A stretch of DNA of 64,000 nucleotides from Verrucomicrobiaceae bacterium. Lineage in GTDB: Bacteria; Verrucomicrobiota; Verrucomicrobiia; Verrucomicrobiales; Verrucomicrobiaceae. A program made the translations under genes and the position numbers. Below, in pieces: positions 8,640-18,600 of the stretch (position 1 is its first letter; the number at the start of each line of letters is the position of its first letter). The notes under the pieces are model-generated. The model had not been told where the DNA came from, ran no database searches, and saw nothing but the letters and a program-made list of their open reading frames with translations. The stretch lies in contig JAIXYN010000066.1 of NCBI GenBank assembly GCA_027490195.1, forward strand, positions 1-64,000, given 5' to 3'.

Positions 8640-9581
8640 ATGAAACACACCACCCTGATCAAATCCACCCTCGCCGCCGCAGCCCTGTTGCTCAGCGGAA
8701 TCAACGCCACCGCCCAGACTATTCCCGCCTCCATTGAAGGAAGCATTTCCGCCGTCTCCTCCAATGTGGACGGCTCCGTCAGCATGACCGTCATGGGCAT
8801 GAATGTGACCGTCCCCGTGGGCACCGTGGTGACCACTCCAAGCGCCACGCTTACCTTCGCTCAGTTGTTGGACGTGGCACCTCTGCCAAACCGTACCCAG
8901 GCAGGATTCATCGGCGGCACAGCCATCATCAGCGGCAATGTGGCCGCGAATGGCATCATCACCGCCACCGACGTTTTTGTGGAGCCCTCTGAAAACGTCG
9001 TTCTCGGCATTGTCACCGCCAACACCAATGGTGCCCTTTTTATCAACAACGTGCGCATCGTGCTTCTTAACGACGCACGCATCCCCGCCAATCCGGTGCA
9101 GGATGTGAATGGCATTGCCATCATTCCTGCCTCGATTCCTGTCGGAACCGGTGCTTCCGCTGAAGGCTACTTTGCCAACGGAGTCTTCAATGCGTTCCTT
9201 GTCGAAGCCGAACAAGGCACCCCCGTCAATGCGGCACCCCAGGTCACCATCACCCGTGCCCTGGGCCGCGAGCGCACCCCCAACAATCGTCGTGGCGACG
9301 AAATCGAAATCCGCGGCTCCTGCACCACTCTGCACGCTCCTACTGCGACGACTCAGTCAATCACTGTTTACCGCATAGATGGCACCGTCCAGACCCTGCT
9401 CGGCACCGGCACCGCCATTGTCGATCCCCTGATCCCCGGCGTGGCCACCTTCACCTTCCGCACCACCACCGCCCCTACCAATAACGCAATTCTGGGCGTC
9501 TGCCCATCGACCGTCAAAGTCGTAAACACCAGCGCCGGAGCTAACAACGCCTCCACCACCTCGCCTGTCGAAGTGCGCTGA
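8640..9581 (+). CDS. Secreted beta-rich protein, last gene of the redox operon
   Basis: 313 residues with a clear signal peptide (K-S-T-L-A-A-A-A-L-L-L-S-G, cleavage after A-T-A-Q). The mature part is rich in Val, Thr, Ala and Asn and predicted all-beta, with several short V/I-x-G-x-V segments, and only two cysteines, both in the C-terminal third. The early block resembles DUF5666-type repeats (G-x-I-x-A-V-x-x-x-V-D-G-S), but I cannot assign it firmly. It starts 36 bases after the previous gene and is followed by a strong terminator, so it closes the operon. Confidence 0.65.
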   Translation: MKHTTLIKSTLAAAALLLSGINATAQTIPASIEGSISAVSSNVDGSVSMTVMGMNVTVPVGTVVTTPSATLTFAQLLDVAPLPNRTQAGFIGGTAIISGNVAANGIITATDVFVEPSENVVLGIVTANTNGALFINNVRIVLLNDARIPANPVQDVNGIAIIPASIPVGTGASAEGYFANGVFNAFLVEAEQGTPVNAAPQVTITRALGRERTPNNRRGDEIEIRGSCTTLHAPTATTQSITVYRIDGTVQTLLGTGTAIVDPLIPGVATFTFRTTTAPTNNAILGVCPSTVKVVNTSAGANNASTTSPVEVR

Positions 9582-9598
9582 AACCGCGCGCCCTCTCA

Positions 9599-9636
9599 CG
9601 CCCCCGCCGTGGCTCTTCATGGCGGGGGCGTTTTTG
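9599..9636 (+). terminator. Rho-independent terminator of the redox operon
   Basis: Perfect 10-bp stem CGCCCCCGCC / GGCGGGGGCG (9599-9608 and 9621-9630), 12-base loop, then five Ts. It lies 17 bases after the last operon gene. Confidence 0.85.
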
Positions 9637-9638
9637 TT

Positions 9639-9925
9639 TCACTCCTGAAACTCCTCAGGGCTAGGAATGCGTTCGAAGGCGATTGTCGTATACGAAAACG
9701 TGCGCGCCGTGTCGGTCGCGAGGCCAATCACTGTCGAATTGCGGCCAAGCTTTTGATTGATCCTGGCTAGCCGCGGCTGAGGTGCTCACGTGGAGCGGTG
9801 CGTGCCACTTCCTATGCTGCCCAGCAGATTGAAGTCAGCGCGGTTAACGACCAGAGGCTCGTTTTTTAGACTTTCCTGGTCGTTGCTGACGGTCCCACGA
9901 ACGATGAGTGTCTGGCTAAGCAGGA
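9639..9925 (-). pseudogene. Decayed minus-strand gene fragment
   Basis: About 95 codons read openly on the minus strand with one internal TGA (9785-9787). The reading has normal amino-acid composition, with segments such as E-P-L-V-V-N-R-A-D-F-N-L-L-G before and G-L-A-T-D-T-A-R-T-F-S-Y after the stop, and ends E-E-F-Q-E at TGA 9639. There is no start codon. I do not recognise the family. Its 5' end runs into the repeated gene at 9916-10389. Confidence 0.4.
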
Positions 9926-10389
9926 AGAAGGTGGTAGCCGCGGAAGTGCCACACGAAGTCGGGGCTTTCGATCAGCCAGGTGTCCCTGACTTTGTCCGTG
10001 CCAAAGTCGTATTTGCCGCCGTAGCAGGGGATGAAGAGGCGCGGGACGAGGTTTTTGTGTTCGATGGTTTTCATGGGGACGGCGACGTCTTCGGGGCGAA
10101 AGCAGACGTGCATGCAGCACATGGTTTCAGCGGGATTTGCCTGATGGTATTTGCGTAGATCGGCAACGCTGGGTAGGGGAGGGCGGTCTTGCGTTTTCTG
10201 ATGACTTTGGCGTGGCTTTCTGCCGACGAATCTCTTCATTTCTGGCAACATTTTGGCAACTTTATTATGTAAGTGCACAAAACATATCCAAATAAATCGT
10301 TGCCAGTGCTTAACCAGACTGCTAAAAATAGAACATCTTAGTGAATACAAATTTATTATTCCTAAGCATAAAGAATAAACAGCAAACAC
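9916..10389 (-). CDS. Hypothetical repeated gene (copy 2), possibly decayed
   Basis: 157 codons open on the minus strand. The likely protein starts near M-K-R-F-V-G-R-K-P-R (about residue 51), giving a basic, cysteine-containing 107-residue polypeptide with C-C-M-H-V-C-F-R and C-Y-G-G-K segments. The C-terminal half is duplicated in broken form at 2482-2640, so this is a dispersed gene family. The early part of the frame is AT-rich and unlike a protein. Function unknown; it could be a relic of a mobile element. The upstream gap to 10408 shows no other gene. Confidence 0.4.
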   Translation of the reverse strand: MFAVYSLCLGIINLYSLRCSIFSSLVKHWQRFIWICFVHLHNKVAKMLPEMKRFVGRKPRQSHQKTQDRPPLPSVADLRKYHQANPAETMCCMHVCFRPEDVAVPMKTIEHKNLVPRLFIPCYGGKYDFGTDKVRDTWLIESPDFVWHFRGYHLLPA

Positions 10390-10408
10390 TCAACGCACTA
10401 AATAACAT

Positions 10409-10969
10409 ATGGATCCCTATATTGGACAAATCTTTCTCGTTGGATTTAACTTTGCACCCCCAGGCTTTGTGATGTGCGATGGAAGTCTTCTTCCGATCCA
10501 GCAATACGCCCCGCTGTTTTCGTTGCTGGGCACCGCCTATGGCGGAAATGGCACCACCAACTTTGCTGTGCCAGATCTGCGCAGCCGTGCCGCTGTCGGC
10601 TTTAGTACTGGAGCTGTCCCGGGGTTGACCCCGTTCACTCTGGGTACCAAAGCGGGATCAGAATCCGTGACCCTTAGCGTGAACCAATTGCCGGCACATA
10701 ACCACAATACCGTGGTCACGCTCCCTGCGACAGCAAACGCTGGCACCAGCCAGTCTCCTGCAAACCTCGTTCCGGCGGTGACCTCTGAGTCAACATTGGG
10801 TGCCTCCGTTAATGCCTATGGCGCTTCCGATAACGTGACTAAAATGGCTCCCTCCAGTCCATTCCCCTCAACTCCAGCAGGTGGTAGCCAACCGGTCGGC
10901 ATTCGCAATCCCTTCCTGGCCATGAATTATATCATCGCTACGCAAGGCATTTTCCCTTCGCGTCAATGA
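10409..10969 (+). CDS. Phage tail-collar / microcystin-dependent-type protein
   Basis: 186 residues from ATG 10409. The N-terminus has the classic tail-collar pattern: G-x-I-x-x-x-x-x-x-F-A-P-x-G-(F/W)-x-x-C-D-G, then L-F-S-L-L-G-T-x-Y-G-G-N-G and F-x-x-P-D-L-R-(S)-R (residues 40-70). The C-terminus has the matching P-F-L-A-M-N-Y-I-I-A-x-Q-G-I-(F)-P-S. In phages this is a fibre or collar domain. Stand-alone bacterial versions of this length (170-200 aa) are common and their role is unclear. No signal peptide and no other phage genes are nearby. A terminator follows at 11004. Confidence 0.85.
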   Translation: MDPYIGQIFLVGFNFAPPGFVMCDGSLLPIQQYAPLFSLLGTAYGGNGTTNFAVPDLRSRAAVGFSTGAVPGLTPFTLGTKAGSESVTLSVNQLPAHNHNTVVTLPATANAGTSQSPANLVPAVTSESTLGASVNAYGASDNVTKMAPSSPFPSTPAGGSQPVGIRNPFLAMNYIIATQGIFPSRQ

Positions 10970-11003
10970 TCTAAGGCTTGCCTCTTGTAGCCGTGTTGTT
11001 GTC

Positions 11004-11035
11004 GGTGGCCTGGCTTGTCCAGGCCACCTTTTTTT
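11004..11035 (+). terminator. Rho-independent terminator after the tail-collar gene
   Basis: Perfect 10-bp stem GGTGGCCTGG / CCAGGCCACC with a 5-base loop, followed by seven Ts. Confidence 0.88.
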
Positions 11036-11425
11036 ATAAGGGGGTGCTCAACAATTTGAGCGAGCAAGGATGCGTCTCTCTCAGGGCATACGCATCAAAA
11101 TGCGGATAATGGATTGTATAACTGCGGTCCTAAAGTCGGGTTCGAGGCAACCGCGTTTGTAGATCAGGCGGATCATCAAGTCATCTAACCTGTCAAGACG
11201 GACATGGATGTGGACGGTTGGAGAATTTGCATGCGTTTTCTGGTATGCTTTCGCTCAAGCCTCAAACTTGTCGGGCGATCCGGTGGCGATTCATCCAATT
11301 TGGCACAGGAAAGGTGAGGTGAACGATTAGCAGGTCGGGGATTGTGAAAGTGCTGAGTGGTTTGGTTGCATCATTTAAATTCGTTCACCGCAAGTCGTAC
11401 GGCGGAGCGAGATGACTCGCGGGAA
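11036..11425. other. Gene-free stretch
   Basis: No coding or RNA feature recognised. It presumably holds the promoter for the DUF1549/DUF1553 gene. Confidence 0.4.
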
Positions 11426-13588
11426 ATGACGGCGCTTCTTTTTTCACCGGCTGGTTCAAGAATAAGGCTGGGAGAGCGTATTCGGAGGGTGATCGCGCGC
11501 TTCACAGCTTTGCTATGCCTGCCGGTTTTTGCCTTGGCAGGTGGTCCGCCTGTGGCGGAGGGGCTGTGGTCGCTGAAAGCGTTTGATGTGCAGCGGGTGC
11601 CGGCGGTGAAGGGGACGGAGTGGCCGCGCTCGCGGGTGGATCAGTTTGTTTTGGCGCGGTTGGAGAAGGAGGGTCTGGTGCCGAATGAGGAGGCGGAGCC
11701 GCTGACGCTGCTGCGGCGGGTGTACTTTGATTTGATCGGGCTGCCGCCGCCGCTGGAGGTGGTGGAGGGATTTCATATTTCGAAGCTGCCTGCGGTGGTG
11801 GACGGGCTGCTGGCCTCGCCGGAGTTTGGGGTGCGGTGGGGACGACACTGGCTGGATGTGGCGCGCTATGCGGAGACGAGTGGCAACACGCGGAACATGG
11901 CGTATGTGCTGGCGTGGCGTTACCGGAACTATGTGGTGAGGTCCTTGAACCGGGACACGCCGTTTGATGAATTTATCCGCGAGCAACTGGCGGGAGATTT
12001 GCTGCCGCCTGCGGGTGATGCGATGCGGCATGATGACCAACTGCTGGCGACGGGTTTTCTGAATGTGGGGGTGAAGTCGCTGGGGGAGTCTGACTTGATG
12101 CTGTATGACATGAACGTGGCGGATGATCAGATCGACGCGACGTGCCATGCGTTTCTGGCGCTGAGTGCGAACTGCGCGCGCTGCCATGACCACAAGTTTG
12201 ACCCCATCCCCACGGCGGACTACCACGCGCTGGCAGGCATTTTCCGCAGCACTCAAAATCTATCCGGGGTGGAGACGAACAACGTGAAGAAGGAGGCGGA
12301 AGCGATGCCGCTGGGGCCTGATGGGGTGCAGCGGATGCTGGCGGTGAAGCAGCATGAGAAGGTCATTGCCGACCTGCAGAAGGACTACGCGGAAGTGGCA
12401 AAGAAGCGCAACACGATGCGTGAAGAACTGGTGAAGGCGGGAATAGATCCGGCGAAAAAACCGGCGGTGATGCCGAAGGAGATGGTGGAGAAGATGAACA
12501 CGCTGACGGTGCTGGATAAGGATTTGGGCGAATGGCAGAAGAGGCTGGCGGAAAAGCAAAAGAGCATGCCGACTGCGCCGCCGGTGGGGATGTCTGTGCG
12601 TGATGTGGAGACGCCGCTGGACTGCCCGGTGTTTGACAAGGGGGAGGTGAAGAAGCCGCTGGCGGCGGTGAAGCGCGGTGCACTGTCGGCTATTTCGGTG
12701 AAGCTGGGGGTGATCGGCCCGAAGGAGAGCGGGCGGAGGCAACTGGCGGACTGGATTGCGAGTGCGGAGAATCCGCTGACGGCGCGAGTCATTGTGAATC
12801 GCGTGTGGCTGCATTTGTTTGGGCGTGGGCTGGTGGGGACGCCGGATGATTTTGGGCGGATGGGAATGCAGCCGACGCACCCGGAGCTGTTGGATGATCT
12901 GGCGGCGCGGTTTGTGAGGGATGGCTGGTCGGTGAAGATGCTGATCCGTGAACTGGTTTTGACGCGAACGTATCAGATGAGCTCCAGCACGCGCTCGGAG
13001 GTGGCGCTGGCTCAGGACCCGGCGAACTTGCTGCTGTGGCGTGCGAACCGGAAGCGACTGGAAGCCGAGCCGCTGCGAGATGCAGTGCTGGCTCTGGGCG
13101 GCACGCTGGATCTGACGCCGCGTGAGGGATCGCCGGTGGCGGACAAGGCGCAGGCGATCACGCCGCAAGGGCGTGAGGTGGGGCGGAAACATTTTCTCAA
13201 TGATCTGCAGGACGATACGACGCACCGCAGCATTTATCTGCCGATCGTGCGTGGTGCGCAGATGCCGATGATGCAGTGCTTCAATGCGGCGGACCCGGGT
13301 CTGGTGGTGGGAGGTCGATCCGCAAGCATCACGCCGGTGCAGTCGTTGCTGCTGATGAACAGCGAGCAGGTGATGCGGCAGGCGGAAAAGCTGGCGCAGC
13401 GGCTTGGCGGGAAGAGCACTGAGGAGAAGATCTTGAATGCGTGGAAGATGGTCTGCTGCCGTGTGCCGACGGTGGAAGAGCGGGGGATGATGCAGGAGTT
13501 TTTGAGCAGCGCTGGGGATACGCCTAGCGGGTGGGCGCAGTTGTGCCATGCGCTGATGCAGAGCGGAGAGTTTCAGGTGGTTTATTGA
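11426..13588 (+). CDS. DUF1549/DUF1553 (PSCyt2-PSD1) secreted protein
   Basis: The frame is open from a GTG at 11357, but ATG 11426 places a signal peptide at the start (hydrophobic segment ending in A-L-A-G-G), giving 720 residues. The N-terminal DUF1549 half has W-P-R-S-R-V-D-Q-F-V-L-A-R-L-E, W-G-R-H-W-L-D-V-A-R-Y-A-E-(T/S), and C-A-R-C-H-D-H-K-F-D-P at residues 250-260, the family's cytochrome-like C-x-x-C-H. A lysine-rich coiled linker separates it from the DUF1553 half (residues ~440 on), with N-P-L-T-A-R-V-I-V-N-R-V-W and the R-E-L-V-L-T-R-T-Y-Q segment. These proteins are abundant in Planctomycetes and Verrucomicrobia and usually sit before a DUF1501 gene; none follows here. Biochemical role unknown. 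Confidence 0.88.
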   Translation: MTALLFSPAGSRIRLGERIRRVIARFTALLCLPVFALAGGPPVAEGLWSLKAFDVQRVPAVKGTEWPRSRVDQFVLARLEKEGLVPNEEAEPLTLLRRVYFDLIGLPPPLEVVEGFHISKLPAVVDGLLASPEFGVRWGRHWLDVARYAETSGNTRNMAYVLAWRYRNYVVRSLNRDTPFDEFIREQLAGDLLPPAGDAMRHDDQLLATGFLNVGVKSLGESDLMLYDMNVADDQIDATCHAFLALSANCARCHDHKFDPIPTADYHALAGIFRSTQNLSGVETNNVKKEAEAMPLGPDGVQRMLAVKQHEKVIADLQKDYAEVAKKRNTMREELVKAGIDPAKKPAVMPKEMVEKMNTLTVLDKDLGEWQKRLAEKQKSMPTAPPVGMSVRDVETPLDCPVFDKGEVKKPLAAVKRGALSAISVKLGVIGPKESGRRQLADWIASAENPLTARVIVNRVWLHLFGRGLVGTPDDFGRMGMQPTHPELLDDLAARFVRDGWSVKMLIRELVLTRTYQMSSSTRSEVALAQDPANLLLWRANRKRLEAEPLRDAVLALGGTLDLTPREGSPVADKAQAITPQGREVGRKHFLNDLQDDTTHRSIYLPIVRGAQMPMMQCFNAADPGLVVGGRSASITPVQSLLLMNSEQVMRQAEKLAQRLGGKSTEEKILNAWKMVCCRVPTVEERGMMQEFLSSAGDTPSGWAQLCHALMQSGEFQVVY

Positions 13589-13993
13589 GGGGCTGGGGTT
13601 TTCGCGCGCTCAGCGCGTGGCAGTTCGACCGCTTGGTTTCCTGGATGCCAAATTTTGGAGTGGTGAAGTGAAGCTATGCCTCACTCTTGTTTTTCGTGGC
13701 AGCCGTGCACGCATCAATGGAAGATTGAGGCGGGTATGCGGTGCTCTCGCGCATTCGAACCTCTTTAAAGCAAGGGGCTGATTCACCCCGCGAATGGAAC
13801 GCGATCACTATCCTTCAGTGACACCCTGAAAAACTTGGCGAACGGCCCCAGCACCCGGCTCGTCTCGCAGCCCTCCGGCCCATTTGCCATTCTCAGTTAC
13901 GTCATCGCTTGGTTGCCACCAAACTCACCCTTGCGCCAACCCGACCTGTCGCGAATCTTAGGCGCACTGCGTAACTCCGCCCACTCCGCGACT
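13589..13993. other. Gene-free stretch
   Basis: 405 bases without a convincing gene. A short GC hairpin (GCGCGCT-ca-GCGCGT) follows the DUF1553 stop but lacks a T-run. The open frame upstream of 13994 starts at TTG and reads as non-protein. Confidence 0.4.
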
Positions 13994-14815
13994 ATGTTGA
14001 CCGACACCCAACACGCCCTCGCCCGCCGCGTCGCGCCCCGGCTTCAGTTCCTCTTTGCGCTGCTCGTGCTCACCTTGGGCCTGGCTCTTCACGCCGCGCC
14101 GCTCACCTTTCCCACCCTCACCACCCGCAAAGGCGTCACCTACACCGAAGTCAAAGTCTCCCGGTTTGACGCTCATGAAGTCCGCTTCAGCCACGCCAAC
14201 GGCATCTCCAGCGTCCCCCTTGCTGATCTCTCCCCAGAGCTCCAGACACTCTTTAACTACGACCCCAAAAACGAGATCAGCGTCCTCCGCGAAAAGCAGA
14301 GCCAGCGCCAAAAAGCCATCATCACCGAGGCTGACCAAAAAGCCCAAGTCGCCGCCGTGCGCGAGCAGGAAGAAGCTGACGCCACTGAGCTCCAGCGGAT
14401 CCGCAGCAGGCCCTACCGCTGCTACATCAGCCGAGTCAAGCACACCGAAGACGCCCTCCTCCTCGACGTTCTCGCCACCGAACGGCTCCCCCTCAAAATT
14501 CCCTCTAAGAGCGGCAAGACCGAGCGCGTCAAGCGCACCCCTCAGGGCAAGCCCGAACTCGTCGAACAGGCCGTGACCAATGTCCCCTTCGTCCTCGGCC
14601 CCACCCTCCGCATCCTGCCCTCCACCGTCCCCCTCAGCGCCGGAAAATTCATCGACGTCTTCGTCATCACCACCGAGGTCGGCCCCGAAGCTATCTGCGC
14701 TCCCAGTCCCGAAGCCGCCCTCGAATACCGCAAAAAACTCGCCGCCTACAAAGCCTCTGGGAATACGCCACCGCCTAGGACGGGGGCACCGCCCGCCGCG
14801 CCCGGCCATCCTTGA
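13994..14815 (+). CDS. Secreted protein with charged coiled segment
   Basis: ATG 13994 gives 273 residues with a signal peptide (L-Q-F-L-F-A-L-L-V-L-T-L-G-L-A-L-H-A). The first mature block, G-V-T-Y-T-E-V-K-V-S-R-F-D-A-H-E-V-R-F-S, is typical of verrucomicrobial secreted proteins in which a short SH3/beta unit precedes a helix. Residues ~95-140 form a Gln/Glu/Lys/Arg-rich coiled coil; a beta-rich region follows, and the end is Pro/Gly/Ala-rich. No catalytic motif seen. Single gene, with no partner on its strand nearby. Confidence 0.6.
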   Translation: MLTDTQHALARRVAPRLQFLFALLVLTLGLALHAAPLTFPTLTTRKGVTYTEVKVSRFDAHEVRFSHANGISSVPLADLSPELQTLFNYDPKNEISVLREKQSQRQKAIITEADQKAQVAAVREQEEADATELQRIRSRPYRCYISRVKHTEDALLLDVLATERLPLKIPSKSGKTERVKRTPQGKPELVEQAVTNVPFVLGPTLRILPSTVPLSAGKFIDVFVITTEVGPEAICAPSPEAALEYRKKLAAYKASGNTPPPRTGAPPAAPGHP

Positions 14816-14924
14816 GCGGTCGCTCCGGCAATTAGCCCCGTTGTGCCGTAGCAGTGAGCGGCAAAGCCAGGGGTGGTGCCAGTGACATTGAGGACGCCCC
14901 ATTCGTAGATGAAGAGCGCAGGTA

Positions 14925-15245
14925 ACCGACTGACATTCAATCGCATGCACCTCCGCGTGACCCCACTGCTAGGGTGACTTTCACCTGCTGTGTCACACCG
15001 TTGTCGCTGATGATAATGGGCGCGCTGACGCCGCTGGTGCTCCAGTCGTTGAGCATGGTGTCGCTCCATTCGACGGAGTGGTGAGGGCAGTGGAGGATTT
15101 GTTTTTCGGGTAGATGAAGTCGAGGCCTGGGCCAGGTACGGCGGCGGACTGCCGGACGGCATCGTTCAATGCGGGAAGATGTCCTGAGGCGTATTCGAGC
15201 AAGGTGGTGGCACCATCGAGATCGGGTTCGGCGTCGTCTGCGTTA
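14925..15245 (-). pseudogene. Frameshifted C-terminal module of a large secreted protein
   Basis: Minus-strand reading in order: D-A-E-P-D-L-D-G-A-T-T-L-L-E-Y-A (a D-x-D-x-D-G-like calcium loop), then a P-G-L-D-F-I-Y-P-K-N-K segment. After a frame change comes V-E-W-S-D-T-M-L-N-D-W-S-T-S-G-V-S, then D-N-G-V-T-Q-Q-V-K-V-T-L, and after another frame change R-C-M-R-L-N-V-S-R. This order is the standard tail of the region's secreted proteins (intact at 34323-35087, 43521-47411 and 63714-64000). At least two frameshifts and no upstream body make it a relic. Confidence 0.6.
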
Positions 15246-15689
15246 TGGGCGGTACTGGCTGCATCTGCCCAGTGCGCAGAGCTTCGGGGACTTCAACCGC
15301 TGGCTGCACGAGATTCGCGGTTCCTGAGTTTATCTTTGGTGTGGGTGGGTTGGAATTCGGGTTAACTGAATGTTACGGCTTTTTCTCTTGCTCATAGGGA
15401 GTTGCATGGTTAGGGAAATGATGGCTTGGCTTGCCAGTTCGCTAAAGGATTCTGCAAGTCTCGATAAGCGCAGTGCCCTGTCGGCCTTTCACCTATGATC
15501 TTGAAATTTCCGAAAGCCTCAATCTGTTCGCGGTCCAAGCGGCAGATTCACTTTCGTGGGAAAATTTCGCGGTATTCGACTGTTTTTGAGGTATTTGGCA
15601 CCTCTAATGCGCCAATTATAAGTAAGCGGTGTCTTTTTCTACAGGCGAAACCTTCGTCTTATCTCCCAAGTAGGTAGTCGCAACAATTT
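15246..15689. other. Gene-free stretch before the giant gene
   Basis: No intact gene. Bases 15240-15330 on the plus strand read R-Y-W-L-H-L-P-S-A-Q-S-F-G-D-F-N-R-W-L-H-E-I, ending in TGA, which looks like the tail of a decayed gene, possibly a transposase. The last 200 bases are AT-richer and probably carry the giant gene's promoter. Confidence 0.35.
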
Positions 15690-18600
15690 ATGGTTCTCCG
15701 TTTTCTTGATAATAATTCTAAATCATTATTTAGCAGTCTGGGTCGCCTTAGGGGCGCTTTGCCAGCCTTGGGTAGGCGTGTTTTCGCCTCTCGTTTTTCT
15801 TCGTCTCCAGCCTTCCTTGCCATGAAAACGCCTTTGTCTTCTGACCCGCAGTCACGCCCTCGTTTTGAGCGCGGTGCTTTTCAGTTCTTGGTCGGCCCCA
15901 TTGACCAGCTCTTGTCGCTCTTCACCGCTATGACAACCGTTCTCATGCCCACCGTGAAGCGTCTCTCTACCGCCCACACACTTCTGGGCGTTGTCCTACT
16001 GGCTCTGACGGGCGTGGCACAGGCGGGCACCTGGTCCCACACAGCGTGGACTGGCGACTCCACCAGCAATATTTCCTCGGCGCGCACGGCCTGGGCTCAG
16101 CACTACGGCTCCACTTCCGCTGCCACGGTCAATGGCGTCACCGTCACGGGCGTTTCCGGACCCACCATCTCGACTTCACAGGTGGATGTGACGGGGCCTA
16201 ACAATTTCTTCACTGGCGACACCAACAGTCTCACTTCCCTCGGTGGCACGGGCAGTGGATTGATCGGGGCCACCTTCCTTTACAGCGTTCCCCCTGTGAC
16301 CCATAACGTCACGCTCAAGAGTCTGACTTCAGGCCACCGCTACACCGTGTCATTCCTCAGCGTGGGTTTCGATGCGCCTGGTGCGCGTACCGTAGCCTTT
16401 ACTGCCGGCAGTGATACTCTGAACGTGGATCAGGGCTTTTACGGCAACAATAATGGCATCCGCGTGGACTACACCTTCACCGCCAGCGGCACCACCCAGG
16501 CCATTTCGATCGCACCCACAGGGATCGGTAGCTTCCACATCTACGGCATCGCCTTGAATGCCAGCGATAGATTGATCGCCTCTGATACCTTGGGTGCCTC
16601 GTTTGCCGCTGCTGGCAACTGGAACACCGCCGCTGCCCCGGCCTCCGGCAACAACTACGTGACAGGAGCCTTCACTTTGAAGACGGCGACGGGCTCGGGT
16701 AACCAGACTTTCGCTGGGGACTCGCTCACCATTGATAGTGGTGGCAGTTTATCGATCCAAGGTTCGGGGACCATCACGGCTAATAACCTGAGTCTGAATG
16801 GCGGCAGCATCACCAACGGCCTAGGTAGTGGCGTTGCCACGCTCCAGGGAACAGGCATGACGGTGGCCGCTAACTCCACGCTTGATGGAGGCGGATCTGG
16901 CAAGACACTGCTTATTCAGTCCGCCATGGGTGGGTCGGCTGGTCTGACCATTCAGAGTTCCGGCAGCACCGGAGGCGTGGTGCAGTTCACAGCCGCCAAC
17001 ACATACACCGGTGCGACGGCCATTAGCACCGGAGCCACCCTCAATCTCTCCGGCGCTGGCAATGCTAACAACAGCGACATCACCCTCGCGGGCACCGGCA
17101 ATCTCACTTTCACCGCCACTGATGGCCGCAGCTTTACCAAAGCCATCACGGGCAGTGGCGGCAACGTCAGCTTCAATGTGGCAGGTAACACCTCCGACAG
17201 TGGTGGCGGCGATGCCACGAGCTTCGGCATGAGCAATACCGGTGCTTTCACCGGCACGGTGGTGGTCAATACGGGTCTGGTCAGTGCCAGCAGCAACGCC
17301 GCCTTTGGCAATACGGCCAATGTGATCCAGCTCAATGCGGCCAGCGGCCAGAGTGCCGGCCTCATGGGCAATGGCCTCACGCTGGCCAGCACGCGCGCCA
17401 TTCAGCTCACCCAGGCCGGGGGCAACAGCGTGTTCCGGGCTTTCGGCGGTAGCAACTTTCAGATCGACGGGCAGATCAGCGGCGCGGGCAACCTCGTGAA
17501 GACGGACGGCGGCACGCTCATTCTGACCAGTGCTAACACCTACACGGGTACGACCCGCGTGGGTGGGGGCGTCTTGCAAATCAACAACGCCCTGGCCCTC
17601 CAGAACAGCACCTTGAACACATCAGGATCAGGTGTCGTCACCTTGTCATCGGTCACCACCCCGACCCTCGGCGGGCTCAGCGGCAGCACCAATCTGGCTT
17701 CGGCCATCACCACAGGCTACAGCGGTGTGACCTCCCTGACGCTCAATCCAGGGACCGGCGTCTCCAACACCTACTCTGGCGTGGTGGCCAATGGTGCGGC
17801 TGGCATGTCTTTGGTGAAGACCGGTGCTGGAACGCAGGTTCTCACGGGTGCAAACACTTTCACCGGCAACGTGACCGTCTCCGCCGGAACCCTGGAAATC
17901 GGTGGCACTGGCTCCATCCTTCAGTCCAGCAATGCCTCGACGGTGAGCGTCGCGTCTGGCGCGACAGTTTTGTTGAGTGGCTCTGCTGACAACGTGCTGG
18001 GCTGGGGTGGTAGTGGAGTTACGGGAGCCTACGAACAATGGGTGGTGGCAGGGACGATCAACTCCACCGGTGGGCGGGCACAGACACTTCCCTTCGGTGG
18101 TGTCACCCTCAACGGTGGCACTCTGAACAGCACCACTGACAATGCTACCTACGGAGTGTTTTATGCGAATGACTCTGGGCTTGTCACGGCGAACGGCACT
18201 GGCAATACGATCAGCGGAGCCTCGGTGGGGATCAATGGCACGAGTGTCACGAAGACCTTCGCAGTCTCGACGCCCCTGGCTGGCGATGCTTTGACTATCT
18301 CGGCGGTCGTCAAGGATGTAGCTGCCGCTGGGTCCTTTTCAAAGGCCGGAGCAGGCACGGTGACGATGACCGGCGCGAACACCTTTACGGGCGCGACAAC
18401 CATCAGCGCGGGCACCCTGCAAATCGGCAACGGTAGCACCACGGGCTCGCTTTCCACCAGCAGTGCCATCACCAACAACGGCACGCTTTCCTTCAATCGC
18501 AGTAACACGATCACCCAGGGCACGAACTTCAACAGTGTTATTAGTGGCAGTGGCGCGGTAACACAGGCTGGCAGCGGCACGCTGGTGCTTACCGGCACGA

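Noticed and set aside
10409-10969. Start of a prophage
   Set aside because: Only one tail-collar domain gene with its own terminator; no other phage genes within 10 kb.
11120-11160. GGTTCGAGGC stretch resembling a tRNA T-arm
   Set aside because: No acceptor or anticodon stems can be drawn around it.
11513-13549. Long minus-strand frames opposite the DUF1549/DUF1553 gene
   Set aside because: Arg/His/Pro-rich products with no protein-like pattern; the plus strand encodes a recognised family over the same bases.
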